Assembly: GCA_026419785.1 (NCBI GenBank)
Contig: JAODTK010001421.1
Span: 114,193-178,192, forward strand
Reading direction: 5' to 3'
Length of the DNA: 64,000 bases
Source: Sclerodactyla briareus
Taxonomy: Eukaryota; Echinodermata; Holothuroidea; Dendrochirotida; Sclerodactylidae
A program made the translations under genes and the position numbers. The notes beneath the pieces were generated by a model. The model did not search any database. It saw only the letters and a program-made list of their open reading frames with translations, and had not been told where the DNA came from. Below are positions 25,052 through 38,041 of the stretch, piece by piece (position 1 is the first letter of the stretch; every line of letters begins with the position of its first letter).

Positions 25052-25729
25052 AAGTCTGAGTTCTTTGGCCGCATAGTAACCCTCCTAAGCTCCTTGTTTT
25101 TAGGTTCAATCCTCACCCCTCCTCAAAACAACTAACATCGGATGAAGTCAATTGAACATTGCAAGTGAGCCCTCTCAGAGGGATCTCTCTCTTGTTTGTT
25201 CAAGGTTTTCTGATGAACTGATAACAGCATTCCACACAGCCAGAGACAATTTACCAAGTGACACTTGCAGACAACCGGGGAAAGTCTTGCCAACGCTCTG
25301 ACTTGTTTGCACGGCAAGTTCTGGAGATCAGGGCTTCGTGAGTCGTTCAAATGAGGTGTTAATGGTATGGTTTCAAGTCATTGGGGTACTGTCCAGTCCA
25401 ACGTTGCACAACCGTGTAGTGTGCAGAGCGTCACCACCCTCTCAAAAGTTGGGGGGGCTTTCATGGCCACACTTTCAATGTCACTGTGTACTTTCGGGGT
25501 GTTTCTTGAAATTTTGGTCCAAGGTCCACTTGTTTGACGCCCATGTATGTGCATGTTAGTGTGGCATGCTGTTACCATGCACAATCGTCATATCCCCTGT
25601 TGTGGCATTGGGTGGGTGCTATCTGTGTGGGTTAATTTTGTATAACAGAGATAGACTCCCCTGACCAAAATCACACATACAAATTACACCAAACTTTTCC
25701 CCATAACTTATTTCAACAATAGCACATTA

Positions 25730-27416
25730 AAAAATGGTGACTTGGGTACATGATCATGATTGGGGAAAGCTGGACTAGAGCACACCATGGTGGCGGTAAG
25801 CTCAAACCGCACGAATGTACCCGAGCGCAATGTACAATTATGTGTAAATGTTCAAGATCATGATGCCAAGAAGGCAGTTTGAACAATGGCCTATTGTGGG
25901 CCCTTCACTCTTTTGATCATGATCTCCATTGGCCAAATGTGTCTTAGCAGTCAATAACTATCCACAAAATGGGCACCGGCCCACAGTTGACACTGGGCCT
26001 TGGGTCCCCAAAATCCCTGGCACCCGAAGGTACAGCCTATTAGACCATCATTATGACTTAACGCAGCAACTGTGCACCGAAATTTTGTAGGAGACAGAAG
26101 ATTTTGCAGTATTCCATATATTCGGCCCTAGGTTCCTAATTCCCCAACACCTCAAATGGCCCTCTACCCAAGCGGTACTGTAAGTTTGAAGAGATTCAAT
26201 TTGAATCTTGTGGGAGGAGATGCAGTTCAAGTACCACTGTGTGATATTTCCATAAAATGGGCCCAACTGGCCAAGTAGGACCTTGGACGCAAAAATTTCC
26301 TGAACACCCCAAAGGTCAGCGGTTGGTACCCTCATTATACTACCCATGTCAGCACTGTGAAACAAATTGGTAAGAGGTGAAGCATTTTGCGTTATTCCAA
26401 TTGATGGGCCTAGGACCCACACTGGGCCTTGGGGACCTAAATTCCGGGAAACCTGAGATATGGCAATAGCCCATCATTATGACTGAACATCATCACTTTG
26501 CAACAAAATTGGTAGGGGATACAAGATTTGGCAGTATTTCAAATATTGGGCTCTAGGGGGCCCAATCTGGGCCTTGAGCACAAAATACCCGAACACCCCA
26601 ATGGCTCTCTGTCCAAGGACTGTTACATGTAACTTTTGAAGAACATCAATTGAATCTTGTGGATGATATGCTTTCAGTACCATTTGTGAACATTTTCATA
26701 AAATGGGCCCACAGGCCACGTGGGACTTAAGACCAAAATTTCCTGAACACCCCAAAGGTCACAGCTGATAACTATCATTATGACTGAAGCAGCACTGTGC
26801 ACTACTTTTGTAAGAGGAGAAGCATTCTGCGGTAATTCCCATGACGGCCCCGAGCCATACTGGGCCTGTGACCTAAATCCCTGGGCACCGTGAAGATATA
26901 AAAGCTATTAGACCACCATTAATGACTGAACATCACATGTGCACAAAATATTTTAGGAGATACAAGATTCTGCGATATTTCATCTAATGGTCCCAAGGGC
27001 CCAAACTTGCCTTCGCCCAAAATTCTCGAAAACCCCCTATGGCCCTCTACCCAAGGACATTACATGTAACTTTTGAAGAACATCTTGAATCTTTGGGAGG
27101 AGATGCATTTCAGTACTATTATGTTGAGTTTCACAAATGGACCCTCGGGCCCCACAGTGGGACCTTGGACCAAAATTTTCTAAACACCCCAAAAGTACGG
27201 CTATTAGAGTGTCATTATGACCGAACACAGCACTGTGCACCAAAAATTGTGTAGGGTAATACATTTTGAAATTTCAATATTATGGCCTATACTGCCCCTT
27301 TAATGACATTGATAGAACATTGGTTCCAAGTTTGGTCGACAGTCCATCACAGTTGACTGTTTGGGGCCAAAAGGCAATTGTTGACAAACTGGATAGATAG
27401 ATAGATAATAGATAGC
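25730..27416 (+). repeat. Family C repeat, long copy with internal subrepeats
   Basis: Two alternating subunits recur: one with TGTAAGAGGAGAAGCATTTTG-type and CCCACACTGGGCCTTGG-type blocks, one with GTAGGAGATACAAGATTTTG and GGCCCTCTACCCAAGGAC blocks. Each cycle carries ACCATCATTATGACTGAAC and CAGCACTGTGCA. It ends in GATA repeats (27391-27416) and AGCTCAACC. The Pol II or Pol III origin is unknown, and there is no open frame. Confidence 0.7.
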
Positions 27417-28577
27417 TCAACCAGCCACCTTTGAGCTAAAATTGCCTGTTTGATATGGGAATGGGGAAAAAATCATTGTCTATATTTCTTCTATACGGTT
27501 TGTGATGAGCATGGGCAATGCAAAGCATGCTAGGCTCATTGGACCCACAGACAGTATTTTTAGGCTATATATACTATAGAAGTAGACCTCCCTTGTTAAC
27601 CGAAAATCGCTTACGGTTGATAGCCACTGTTGTCAGGCTCTCCTATACCGCCGCTCATCGTTATCCAGTTAACTACACAGACAGTGTTCAAGAGTGAAAG
27701 TACCCAAGTAACACCTAGAGACCAGCAACTCAACATGTTTCCCACAGGAAGCTAGAGTATGTTCAAGAGCATGTATTTTTCAGACTTACTGCACTAGGGA
27801 ATAATGCCTAAGGGTGGCATGGTACCTCTTCGTATAATTCAAATGCCGAGCTTCAATTGAACAACTCCATTCTCATGCCAAAAGTAATCACACAGTATTC
27901 CTTAAACGAAAAAGCACCTAGCAGTTAAGTTCGTTTGTACTTCAAATCAGCGCAGATTCTCTGACAAAACATCTCCAAAAAGTAACCTTTCCTTGAAACG
28001 TGTCAATGCAATAACTTAATTTCTTCACTTAACACACTCAACACCCTTACACTGCTCCCATGTGTGAGAGTAATTATCAAGACACCAATGGGAATCCTCA
28101 GAACTAATCGTAACATCTCCTGTCCTGTCTCCTTCCCTGAACAATCTGCGGGAATGAAAACAAAAAGCTTGGCTGTTGCCTTGCCCGAGAATCCCCTCCT
28201 CCCTCCATTCTGTGAGCGTGTCTCCATGGCATACCCGCGGATGGTACTAGCACTGTAGACACCGATCCCCTCTGCTGTTAGCCATTTCCTTCCTCCTTGT
28301 TTCAACGGTCTAATATATAAGCCGTCCCAATAAATTAATTACATCCATGATGGCCAAAGTAAAACAAGGACAAGCTCACGACCAAAACTTCCAACAAATC
28401 GGTTTTTGCTTTTCCGGGAGGGACAGTTTAGTAGTGGAGGAAGTGGGGTAGGGTGGAAATGAATGCTCTCTCTCTCTGCCGTGTCGATTGAAGCCCAAAA
28501 TTTCTGTGAAAAGTATTCCATCTTTCACTTGGTGCTTCAGTCATGAAAGATTGGACTACGGTGCCTGAAAGGGAAGC
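27417..28577. other. Intron without identified features
   Basis: Open frames exist on both strands at 28.0-28.3 kb with moderate CpG, but no splice sites or motifs decide between them. Confidence 0.3.
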
Positions 28578-29735
28578 AGCTAGTACTAATCCCCACATGA
28601 ACATGCTTTTCCATACTCTCTGCAACCTAGAAAACCATACAATCCCCACATCCACATGCTGTGCCATACCCCCCTGTGTCCTAATAATCCCCACAAATTT
28701 ACTTGCTTTTCGCATACCTCTGTGTTCTAGTGCCATCACACTATCCACATTGGACAGTTTTTCCATACTCTGTGGTCCTAGTAAAACAGTAGTAATCCCC
28801 ACATTAACATGCCTTTTCGATACTCTGTTTGTCCTAGTGAACCTTGCTAATCCCCACAATCCACCTCCTCAGACTCTGTGTCATAGGGGACCAATGCCAA
28901 TCCCCACATTCAATCCTGTTCCATACTCTCTGTGTCCTAGTGAACCAAGTACTAATCCCCACATTCACAGGCCGTTTCATACTCTCTGTGTCCTAGTGAA
29001 CCATTACAATCCCACATTCACGGCTGTTCTGGTACTCTCGTGTCCCAGTGAATCAGTAATAATCTCCACATTAACATGCTGTTCCATCCTCTGTGTCCTA
29101 GTGAAACCATACAGTCCCCAACAATCACTCTGTTCCATAATCTCTATTTCTTAGTGAACTCAGTCCTAATTCCCCACATCCCAGGCTGTTCCATCTCTCT
29201 GTGACCTAGTAAACCAGACTAATTCCCCACATTGAACAAGCTGTTTCATACTCTTGTGTCCTAATGAACCTAATAATCCCTACTTCACATACTGTCCATA
29301 CTCTCTGTGTCCTATGAACCCGTCCTCAGTCCCCCTCTTCACAGGCTGTTCCAATACTCTTGTTGTCCTGGTGAACCAGTACTAATCCCCACATTCACAT
29401 GCGGTTCCATACTCTGTGTCCTAGGCCAACAATTACTCATCCCCACATTCACAGGCTGTTCCATATCTTTTGTCCTAAGTGAACAGTACTAATCCCCACA
29501 TTCACATGCCTGTCCATACTCTTGTGTCCTAGTGAACCAGTACTAATCCCACCTTCACTATGCTGTTCTGTACTCTTGTGTCCTAGTGAACCAGTACTAT
29601 CCCACATTCACATGCTGTTCTGTACTCTCTTGTGTCCTAGGACAGTACTAATCCCCACATTCCCATGCTTTTTGTAACTCTCTTGTGTCCTAGTGAACCA
29701 GTCCTAACCTCACATTAACAGGCTGTTCCATACCT
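28578..29735 (+). repeat. Minisatellite, about 53-bp unit, about 22 copies
   Basis: Unit of the type CACATGCTGTTCCATACTCT, CTGTGTCCTAGTGAACCAGT, ACTAATCCCCACATT. Counting the TCCCCACA core gives 22 occurrences between 28588 and 29705, a mean step of about 53 bp. Units differ by many single-base indels. A 203-codon open frame through it is incidental, because the period is not a multiple of three. Confidence 0.9.
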
Positions 29736-29744
29736 AAATCTCGC

Positions 29745-29975
29745 ATCCCGCACTCGGCTTGGAGCCGGGCTCTTTTCGGCTAAACGCGCAATGAATTCAC
29801 AGCTCACAATTTCTGGCTCTCGGCCCCGGCTCGCTCCACCTTGGAGCCCGGCTCTTTTCAGCTCAGCCCGCAATGAAATGTCATGGCTCTCCATTGGTCA
29901 ATTTTTACTACAAACTCTTGGCTCTCAATTCTTGGCTATCAACTATTCGGCTCTCAATTTATGGCTCTCAGCTCA
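29745..29975 (+). repeat. Second minisatellite block (GGCTCTCAATT-type)
   Basis: CTTGGAGCCGGGCTCTTTTC at 29758 recurs as CTTGGAGCCCGGCTCTTTTC at 29841, a step of about 83 bp. The 3' half is short units of TTGGCTCTCAATT. It directly follows the 53-bp array. Confidence 0.6.
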
Positions 29976-30104
29976 ATATTACTCAAAATGAGTGGGGGTG
30001 CCGTCCACACATTGTGGTGGGTCTTTGTTAACACATTCCATGGAATGCTAGCAGGTGTAAGCTAATACTTTCCAAGAACCTTTTCCTGTATCAACAGAAC
30101 CAGA

Positions 30105-30330
30105 TTACTTTCCCATGGTTTCTTTTTCCATGGATTACTTATGCGAATATTTACTTTATACCTGGTTTTCTTCTTCCTCTTCGGCCGATAAACTTCTCAT
30201 CAGATTCACTTGAGCCAATATTTACGTTCCATGGAGTACTTCAGCCAACATTTACTTTTCCATGGATTACTTGAGCCGATATTTACTTTCTTCATGGATT
30301 ACTAAGCTGATATTGGCTTTTTCCCACAGA
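30105..30330 (+). repeat. Third minisatellite block (CATGGATTACTTGAGCC unit)
   Basis: Irregular units of about 35 bp around CATGGATTACTTGAGCCGAT and ATTTACTTTC, about six copies. Confidence 0.65.
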
Positions 30331-30667
30331 TTATTCACGGCTGAGGTTTTGTACTTCCTGTGAGGTTCCATGCCGGGTTACATGCCACTTTTAGCTTGAT
30401 TCTGACTCTTTTATGGACTGGGGGCCCAGACTTATCCCTGCTGTCAGAACTCCTTAGAATAACGAGTGTCTGCAACCTCTGACTACGCTGCCCTATACCG
30501 ATTCCAACTGTTGTTATGCCATCCAGCACCCCTTGTGAGGTGCTATGAGGCGCGAATGACCGAACAGTACGGAGAGGCAGAACACGTTCCTCCACATAAC
30601 TACTCATGAAACCAACAATCTTCATTTTTTGTGGAGCATGTAATAAAACACTTGAAGAAGGGTTTTA

Positions 30668-31330
30668 AAGAAAAGGCGAATCGCCCCCGTGTCGCGCCGG
30701 TTGCGCGATCAGTGGATTTCATTCCATCATCACCATGCAAACAATTATAAGGTATTCCATGTGCTGCTTTCAAGATTTGGTATGAGCATTTAACGGAAAC
30801 AGCTTACTAATCAGGGAACAATTTCACCTTCATAAGGACTACTATTGACCAGGTCTACCAAGGAGTATAAGTTTTGTGGAAAGTGCTAAATTTTCAGAAA
30901 TTATGCAAATTAGACACAATATACTCATCTTTATTGATTAAATAAATAGTCATTACATGGTTGGACTGCACTCAATCCGTGTCGTTTTCTTGGGATCCCG
31001 ACAACCTTGAATATTTGCATGAATAATCGCGAATTTCCATTGAATATACCCCCAGTGACTCACGTCAATGTTAAATTTTTTTGTTGGGCTTTTAATAGGA
31101 CCATACTCTTCACAGCTTCATGAACATCGACTCAAACTCTGAACTTGGAATAACCAGGCAAAATCGAAACACTGAATACCCTTCATTCTATGTTAAAAAC
31201 GTTGAAGGGTAAATAAGCCATAATCTACCAATGTCTCATGAAAATCCAGCAAAATTTAAAATTACGATGAATTATGCAAAGTAGACACATTGAATGACCT
31301 CCATGACCCTGAATCCATGATAGAAAAATT
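30668..31330 (+). repeat. Family A, copy 4 (5' part)
   Basis: Starts GGCGAATCGCCCCCGTGTCG and GGTTGCGCGATCAGTGG, continues through ATGCAAATTAGACACAATA to TTGAATGACCTCCATGACCC. Cut off at about 31330, where unrelated, more CpG-rich sequence begins. Confidence 0.7.
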
Positions 31331-33067
31331 TGGACACTCATGGTCAACGTATTTTCAACAGCAATCTCACCTGCCACTGCGTTTTTCTCGTTCAGTGCGC
31401 ATGTGCGGCTTGTCCCGCACACACTGTAAGCTAGACGACGGGTTGTTAAGAAGCAAAATGCGACTCTCGCGCATCTATCAAACGGCTTCCAAATTACTCT
31501 TCAGGCAGCATTTTATTCGCTGACTTACCACATTTATGAAATGGAAGATACAGCCCTTTAACTACCCATTTATAACCTGTCCGACTGAACACCTTGAATA
31601 TATGTTTAAATCGTGGGGTGGAAATCTGCTATTCTTGTTTTCGAGCTACACTGATATTTAAGTAATTGAAAATGTCGCAAACTCTAGTCAGGTCATTTCT
31701 TTAGAAACGACAGAACAGTCTTCCTGGAGTGTGAATAGGAAATCTTCTAAAATCAAATATTTCTACTTCTCTAGTATTCGCATAATATATTGTTGTCAAC
31801 GTTTTTTTAAACCTCAAAATATCAGGCACTGAAAATATGACATAATCACCACCTCGTACTGAAACGCCCTGTTAGCATATGCCATGTTATTTATGTATGT
31901 ATGGGGCTCTATAGGATATTGCACAACATAGCCTGACTGACGTAGTATGGTCTATGCTGGACAACTGTAACTACAAAGCTAGGTAACACATTTTTGATAC
32001 TCCCATGGCCTTGGTAAGGGTGGAGGGGATACATGGGCGATGGACTACATGGACGGGGAATGGGGAAAGGGGATGGGGAAGGAGGAAAGGTCAGAGAAAA
32101 GGGGGGTTTTGGCCTTCAGCCCCCAGATTCCTCTGAGAGCCCCCAATATTTTCTCATGTCGTGCATGAACCAGTATCGGGCCACAATACTTTACTGTATG
32201 CCTACATATTTGAGACTTAGGTGGGGGAATGGGTTGCAGCTGGGAGTGGGGGAGGGTATGGGTCGATTAAAGAAAAATTGCAGAATTTTGTTCGTAGGTG
32301 ACACATGCACACATAAAGTGTAGCTGGTAGGTTCAAACCCCCTTAAATTCCACCTATCAATGGTGTTTGGGAGAGTTATCACCACCACACTCAGAGCTAT
32401 AGCTTATAGTTACCCTTCAGACATACCCCCAGCAGACGGAGGAGAAAATAGATATGACCCAATGAAGATTGCCAGTGCGTGGGGTTCAGCTATTAGAGTG
32501 GGAGGGAACTGGGGGACTAGCTATGTTGCATGTTGGCTGAACGGGAATGCTTACATTTTTATTCCGCAAAGCTGCGACAAGGGGGCGAGGGGGGAATTTT
32601 GACCCCTGGCCAGTTTTCCCGCAAAAACATAGCTCTTCTGACGGCCGTGGACCCCCCCCAATGTCTATCCCCTGGGTTTGCCCCTTGTATTCCAGGGAGA
32701 GTATCCCTACCAATGTTCTGCTGGCCGGGCTGGCTTAGCAATCGCCAAACTGATGAGCACGTGCCGCCCTCTTGCGTCCCGCCAACCTCCTGTAAGAGCG
32801 CAGCCACTGTCTGAAGTTGGGGGGTTCAAGAGCAATTTTGGGGGAGGGGGTCTGAAGCAGTGATGGGAACATTTTGTGTGTGAAAAAAAAATTGTTATGT
32901 ATGGAGGCCTTCCCTAAAGTGGGGGGTCATGACCCCGGACCCCCTAGTGGGCTGTGCCCTTGACCTCCTGAGTTGACATCTCTATGCATTAAATGTCTGG
33001 GCACTCCCACTCCAGCATGTCATGACCCATTGTTTCAATTCCCTACCTACTATGCATTGCCATTCAG
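31331..33067. other. Intron; G-rich repeat-like blocks
   Basis: Runs such as GGGGGAGGGGGTCTGAAG and paired CCCC/GGGG blocks at 32.6-32.95 kb suggest mobile-element ends, but no duplication could be assigned. Confidence 0.3.
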
Positions 33068-33322
33068 GTGCCTTGACGACGTCGAGCTAGCGACTTGGGT
33101 TCCCCGACGACCGTATTCTTGGCACGCAGAAATCAGAAATCCACATCAGAAGAAACTCTGCCATAAGAAGCATGCTCTACAGACCAAGTCAACTTACTCG
33201 CAACTACAATATTCTAATCACCTGCCTTCTCTGGACAAACCGATCACTCCTAGAATTGCCCCCCCCCCCCGCCAACGTCCACTGAATCAAAAGGGACCTG
33301 CAAAGCTGTCCACAATGCTATT
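33068..33322 (+). CDS. Candidate plus-strand exon, phase 2-2
   Basis: 255 bp open throughout, between acceptor GCATTGCCATTCAG and donor TGCTATT then GTAAGT. It reads CLDDVELATWVPRRPYSW, HAEIRNPHQKKLCHKKHA, SLDKPITPRIAPPPRQRP. CpG content is higher than in the flanks. The C10 run in the middle is an indel risk. No family recognised; probably a nested gene or mobile-element protein. Confidence 0.4.
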
Positions 33323-36300
33323 GTAAGTTGTTGGCCTGCCCTCCACCTGCTGGTCCTGACTGACATGATGAAACTGGATCGTCTGGATCTGCCAGAGGCT
33401 TTATTAACAGAAGATGACTGAGTGCTTACTTTGTACTGAGTAGTGACTGAGTAGTGACTGAAAGTAGTGACTGATAAGTAGAGTACATATACATGCATTG
33501 AAGAGCCAGATAGTTTATCACACTGTTGTAGGCCACCCGTGAAGGGGGCCTGTACTCACAGTTTGTAGCCGGGGTCCAGATCGGCTCTCACATCCCTCTG
33601 TAGTGTCGGGTGTAAATGGAAACCTCCAAGTCTCTCAATAGCACCAAGATGGAGATAGTGCCTTGCTCAGATCACAATCATCTGTATCGGTCCTCATGAG
33701 ATTCAGACTTGTAACCTTCAGAGTAAAGGAGTCATCTGGAGCTACACGGACCAATCTATTACCGAATACTTGAACAACATTTGCTGTTTTCCCCCTAATC
33801 CTACTACCCTGTGAAGGCCAATAGCTGAGCACTAGGCGCCACTTTGTGTGAATGTATGGCATACGGCCTTTATTCACAGATATTACCCACATCATAGGAA
33901 CTGATAGTGGTACTCTAACAATAGGTGGCGCATCAGCTTTCCAGCACGGTTGGGCTCAAGGGCCCTCGCCTACCCCAATTATCATGGGGCTGGTAGCGTG
34001 GCGATTAAATCGTCGCTTGCCTAAGTGGCACATACGCAATGGCTTCTTCTTTGACCACTATGTTCCGGTGAATGGTCCAGAGCTGTACGGAGTAAGCTAT
34101 TCTGGATAATGCATCATACCATGGGCACCCATCTATGTTCTATACCGCTCCTTACTGTTTCAAAACACGTCTATTTTTGGCCACCTCTCATTAACCATTG
34201 GGAACCTTCTTCAGCCGTCCCAGCGTCATTGCGGCACTACCATCAGGAATTCAGGATTCATATTCCTTATTGTCAGCTAATCGGATTGTTTATAAGTTCC
34301 CTTCTTGCCTGATCCGAGCACTATCCGTGAATTGGAATCTTGCCACAAGGATATTGCATCAAGTCCGGGAATAAATAAATTACTGGCATGCTGTTACGCA
34401 GACACCTTCTACAATGGAGCTGGGGACAATAACACCTCTTTTCGTTTTAAACCATAATATGTAACTATCCAGGTGCTTATATAGCTCTTTTTCACACGGC
34501 TCAAGGCGCTTCACAGATTTACCCTGATCATTAGTGCTTGTTCACAGCCTACTAGTATCATGCATTTCTACTAGATAGTATGTCACTTCATCGTTCCCCC
34601 TTCCCCTCGGGTGGCCTCCCCAACTGGAGGTGTGGCCAGTAGGCCACTAGGCGCTAGCTCAGTTGGGTCAAGTGTACTGCCGTCAAAAATGTTACAGTGG
34701 TGAAAATTGATGTCTGTGAAACATTCATGTGACCATAATCTGCATCCAATGTACGTATTCCGCTCCCTAGGGTTTCTATAGCGATCAGGTCAGGCGGAGA
34801 CCTCGTCAAGATGTGCAATATTGGGGACCCACTCATGCACACCATAATATAAGAACAACCTTGGGGTTTCACCGTGTAGGCTCCCCCAACAAAGTGCGTG
34901 CCCAGTTTCTTCTCCCACTAGTAACCACCCGTGGTCAGAGTCTCAAAGCAATATTTCAGATATAGGGATGTACAATCTGCTCTTGCTTCAATTATTCAAG
35001 TGGAATGCATGCCCGTAGTCGGATTCAAAACCATTGTGCATATTTTGAGAACGAACAGAGCATATATGGATGTTTGAATGATGTTTGCGATTAGATTTTT
35101 TAACATATTGGAACTGCATCACCATAACTCTAACTCTAAACTCCAGTTTAGTGAAGAGGCCCGGGAAGAGAATAACATTGGAAAAATTGTCAGAAGAACA
35201 TGGAATACTTGGTCTCTGGAAGCAGGAAGTGCACATCACCTTCACCCCTCCCATCTGGTATTTCTGCTAGCTGGAGGATAGGTACTCAATCGAGAAAGTA
35301 TTGAGAAAATAAAAAACTGTGAGGAAATGAAACAAAGGATCAGTAGTGGCGTATTTGAGAGAAGTCGATAAGCCGTGAAATGCAGGCCCCTTCCCTTGGG
35401 AAACGTGATAACTTCTCGTGAATCCTGCTGCACCCACCTTTTAGCAGTGAAGACTGGACCCACTGTTGAGGAGCAAAACAGACATCATTGTTCAAGAGCA
35501 AGTAGATGTGGTAAGGCCTATAACCCCCCCCCTCTGGGTCAGGAATAAATACTTGGCTATAATACTTCATAAGTAAAAATCATTCAACCTGATCTATGCG
35601 ACCTTCTTAGGAAAATTTTTGGTGCCCAATCCCTGCAAATATTATGCTAGATAAACACATTCCCAGACTGTATAGATTATTCTTACTCAGGCCCTTCACT
35701 GACAAGCTCAAGTTTGGTTGTACAATGCTATTCCTCATTGGCTTTTGCCATACGGTCCTATTGACATCATCATGGATATTGAAGAATATCAGGCCACGTT
35801 ATGTCCTCAAACTAGTGTCATAAATTACCATTACCTCACTAGTCTAGGTCTACAGTCAAGACAGATAACTAACGTTTAACGCAAGTTAGGCCTAGGTCCC
35901 ACTCCCAAGACCTACGTTACATAAAATTACAAATGCTAGTTAAACCCTATTGAAGAGCCCCCCCCCCCCCCCCCCATGCAAACTATACATGATATACCGA
36001 TTTAAACGGAAATTGAATGGAACAGCGTATTATCCATTATTCCACACGTTTTTTCATCTGATAAGACTAAAAAATGTCCTCACTTCTGCCCAATCTTCAT
36101 CTCTTCAGATGTTTGCATTATTTTCCCTCTCGTGTTCTATTTTTCACGTTTCAAGCCGGGAAACCCGCAATGTTTACATTATTGTTGTATAATTTGCCGT
36201 CTAATAGTCCGATTTTCATGAATATTTATTCCCATTTTCCGGCTATAAAAAAAAACTTTGACCAGAAAATCATATAATAATTCATCACAAATTCTGTCTC

Positions 36301-36539
36301 ATAAGGGCTGGCCTAAGCCTTTTTTTTTTTTTTTTTTAAAATCTATGTCTGGGAAAACTTCGATCCGCAATTTGCTAATCTAACCAAATAAGCAGTCATC
36401 TTGCCACTTCAAAAACGTGTTTCCTTTCCCCAGCTCGTTTGGGGTAGGGTTGAATTAAAACCGCCAAAACTCATATTTCGACAGAAAACAAATAAAGTCA
36501 TTCAAAGCGACGCATGCGCACAACCGGATGGCCGCTGTG
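33323..36539. other. Intron with SINE fragments
   Basis: A short GACTGAGTAGT tandem lies at 33417-33475, with SINE pieces at 33.99 and 34.5 kb. Two overlapping plus-strand frames at 35.15-35.28 kb follow an ACTCCAG acceptor-like site but cannot be chosen between. Two poly-C runs. Confidence 0.3.
34484..34545 (+). repeat. SINE core fragment
   Basis: TTTCACACGGCTCAAGGCGC then TTCACAGATTTACCCTGATC, sharing the core seen at 2.57 kb. A tRNA A-box-like TAGCTCAGTTGG lies at about 34656, and a tRNA-like GGTAGCGTGGCGATTAAAT lies at 33991, so this is a SINE-rich patch. Confidence 0.4.
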
Positions 36540-37040
36540 AACATAGTGTGGTACATTACCCCATGTTTCATGGAAATCCAAGCAACTTCAAGATTTTGTA
36601 TACATTATGCCAATTAGATGCATTGATGACTCCATTGCCCCCAAATCTTGTTAAAAAGTTTTGGGACTGAAGGTAGACCATATTCCCAAGTTTCCATGAA
36701 AATCCAACACTTTCATGTTTGCATAATTTAAGTAAATTAGATAACTTAATTGAGCTATTTTCCGCTTAAAATCTAATCAGTTCCGACCTATATACTGCAT
36801 CTATGTGCCAAACCATCCACCATAGCACCTACGGTTCATCCTCAAGCCTAAACAATAAACAATAAATTACTAAATAGGCTATTACCTTACTCAAATATAA
36901 TCAGATCGTTGCACACCACCCCGATAGTACATACAAAATTTCTTCAATCGGTCTTACCGTTTCGGAGAGAAATCCTGCTAACGATGTAGTGGGGACACAC
37001 GTCCCTACCACACACACATACACCACACATGCATACAACA
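36540..37040 (+). repeat. Family A, copy 5 (3' part)
   Basis: From CCATGTTTCATGGAAATCC through GTTAAAAAGTTTTGGGACTG to CGTTTCGGAGAGAAATCCTG and a CA-rich tail. Confidence 0.7.
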
Positions 37041-37077
37041 CACACACACCACGAAGTGATCGCTGAGTCTCTTCCAG

Positions 37078-37205
37078 AAAAATCAGGAAATTATGAAAAA
37101 ATATGCCTAAAATTCTACAAGCTTGTGAAGTTTTTGGCTGGCATAACTTCAAATAGTGTGGTGACCACATCTGTGCTTGAAGATTATGCCAGATCTGGGC
37201 AGCTG
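37078..37205 (+). CDS. Weak candidate plus-strand exon
   Basis: 128 bp from acceptor GAGTCTCTTCCAG to donor GGGCAGCTG then GTAGGT. Open as KSGNYEKICLKFYKLVKF and LAGITSNSVVTTSVLEDYA. It follows directly on the CA-rich tail of a family A copy. Splice sites and frame agree, but no partner exon was found. Confidence 0.28.
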
Positions 37206-38041
37206 GTAGGTGGCATACTGGGGGGGCATAGGTCATAGCTGAAGGATTTCTGTGCAATAAATTTTGAAATTCTCTAGCCACATGAAAGTTGTTGCTGTGG
37301 CAATCAAAGAAGGGGAATGGTATCACTTAGATTCGAAATAACCATCCTAGGGTTCATGTGGGCATAGAGCAAATGAAGGGTCTAAGCAAATCTCTCAATG
37401 AGAGATTTGGACATCTGAGTGAACAAAAGTGGCATCTGGTGGCTTGGTTGATGGTTTTGTCCCCAGCAGTAATGAGCTTTTTTTTGGTGAGGGCAAAATT
37501 TGTACAGGACTAAGGAGTCCTGAATGAATTTTAGGAAGTCACAACCCCTGACCTCCCAGAGCTTGCACCCTCAGTCTCTTTTGCCACTCGGACAAAAGCT
37601 TTTTTCCCTATTTGATCAGAGCCGAATCTGCCTTGGAAGAGAAAAACACAGACAGCCGCATCAACCCGTGATTATTCACGATAACACCTTGAGTTTAAAT
37701 ACGAAACACATCAAACCAGCACAGAGAGCTGATCAAGAGTACTTACCGAATCTGGTGATTTTCCCCCGTGGAATACTTGCCTAACCCAAATTAGTGGTAC
37801 TTACTCAGATCCTGCAGATGTTTTTTCTTCCTAACCATTCATATTCGGCCACCACATAATCACCGCCGACATAGTGTTGGTAATTCACGTTTCCTGTTTC
37901 ACCAATGTTGCAGACCCGAATATCATAGACACAGGCCGTCTACTAATACACAAGCCTAAACTGGCATAAGCTTTTCGGCTGATCCTCCGGGACGACAAAA
38001 ACAAATCCCACTAGCAGTTCCCCTAAATCCAAACAACATAC

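Noticed and set aside
28543-29154. 203-codon plus-strand open frame
   Set aside because: It runs through a 53-bp minisatellite whose period is not a multiple of three; the frame is open only because the unit has few stops.
28578-29735. CRISPR array
   Set aside because: Units are contiguous and diverge along their whole length with no unique spacers; the genome is eukaryotic.
30335-30625. 97-codon minus-strand open frame with protein-like composition
   Set aside because: No splice sites, start context or recognised motif; kept only as a note.
36901-37326. 141-codon minus-strand open frame
   Set aside because: It overlaps the family A 3' end and its CA-rich tail; no splice or family support.
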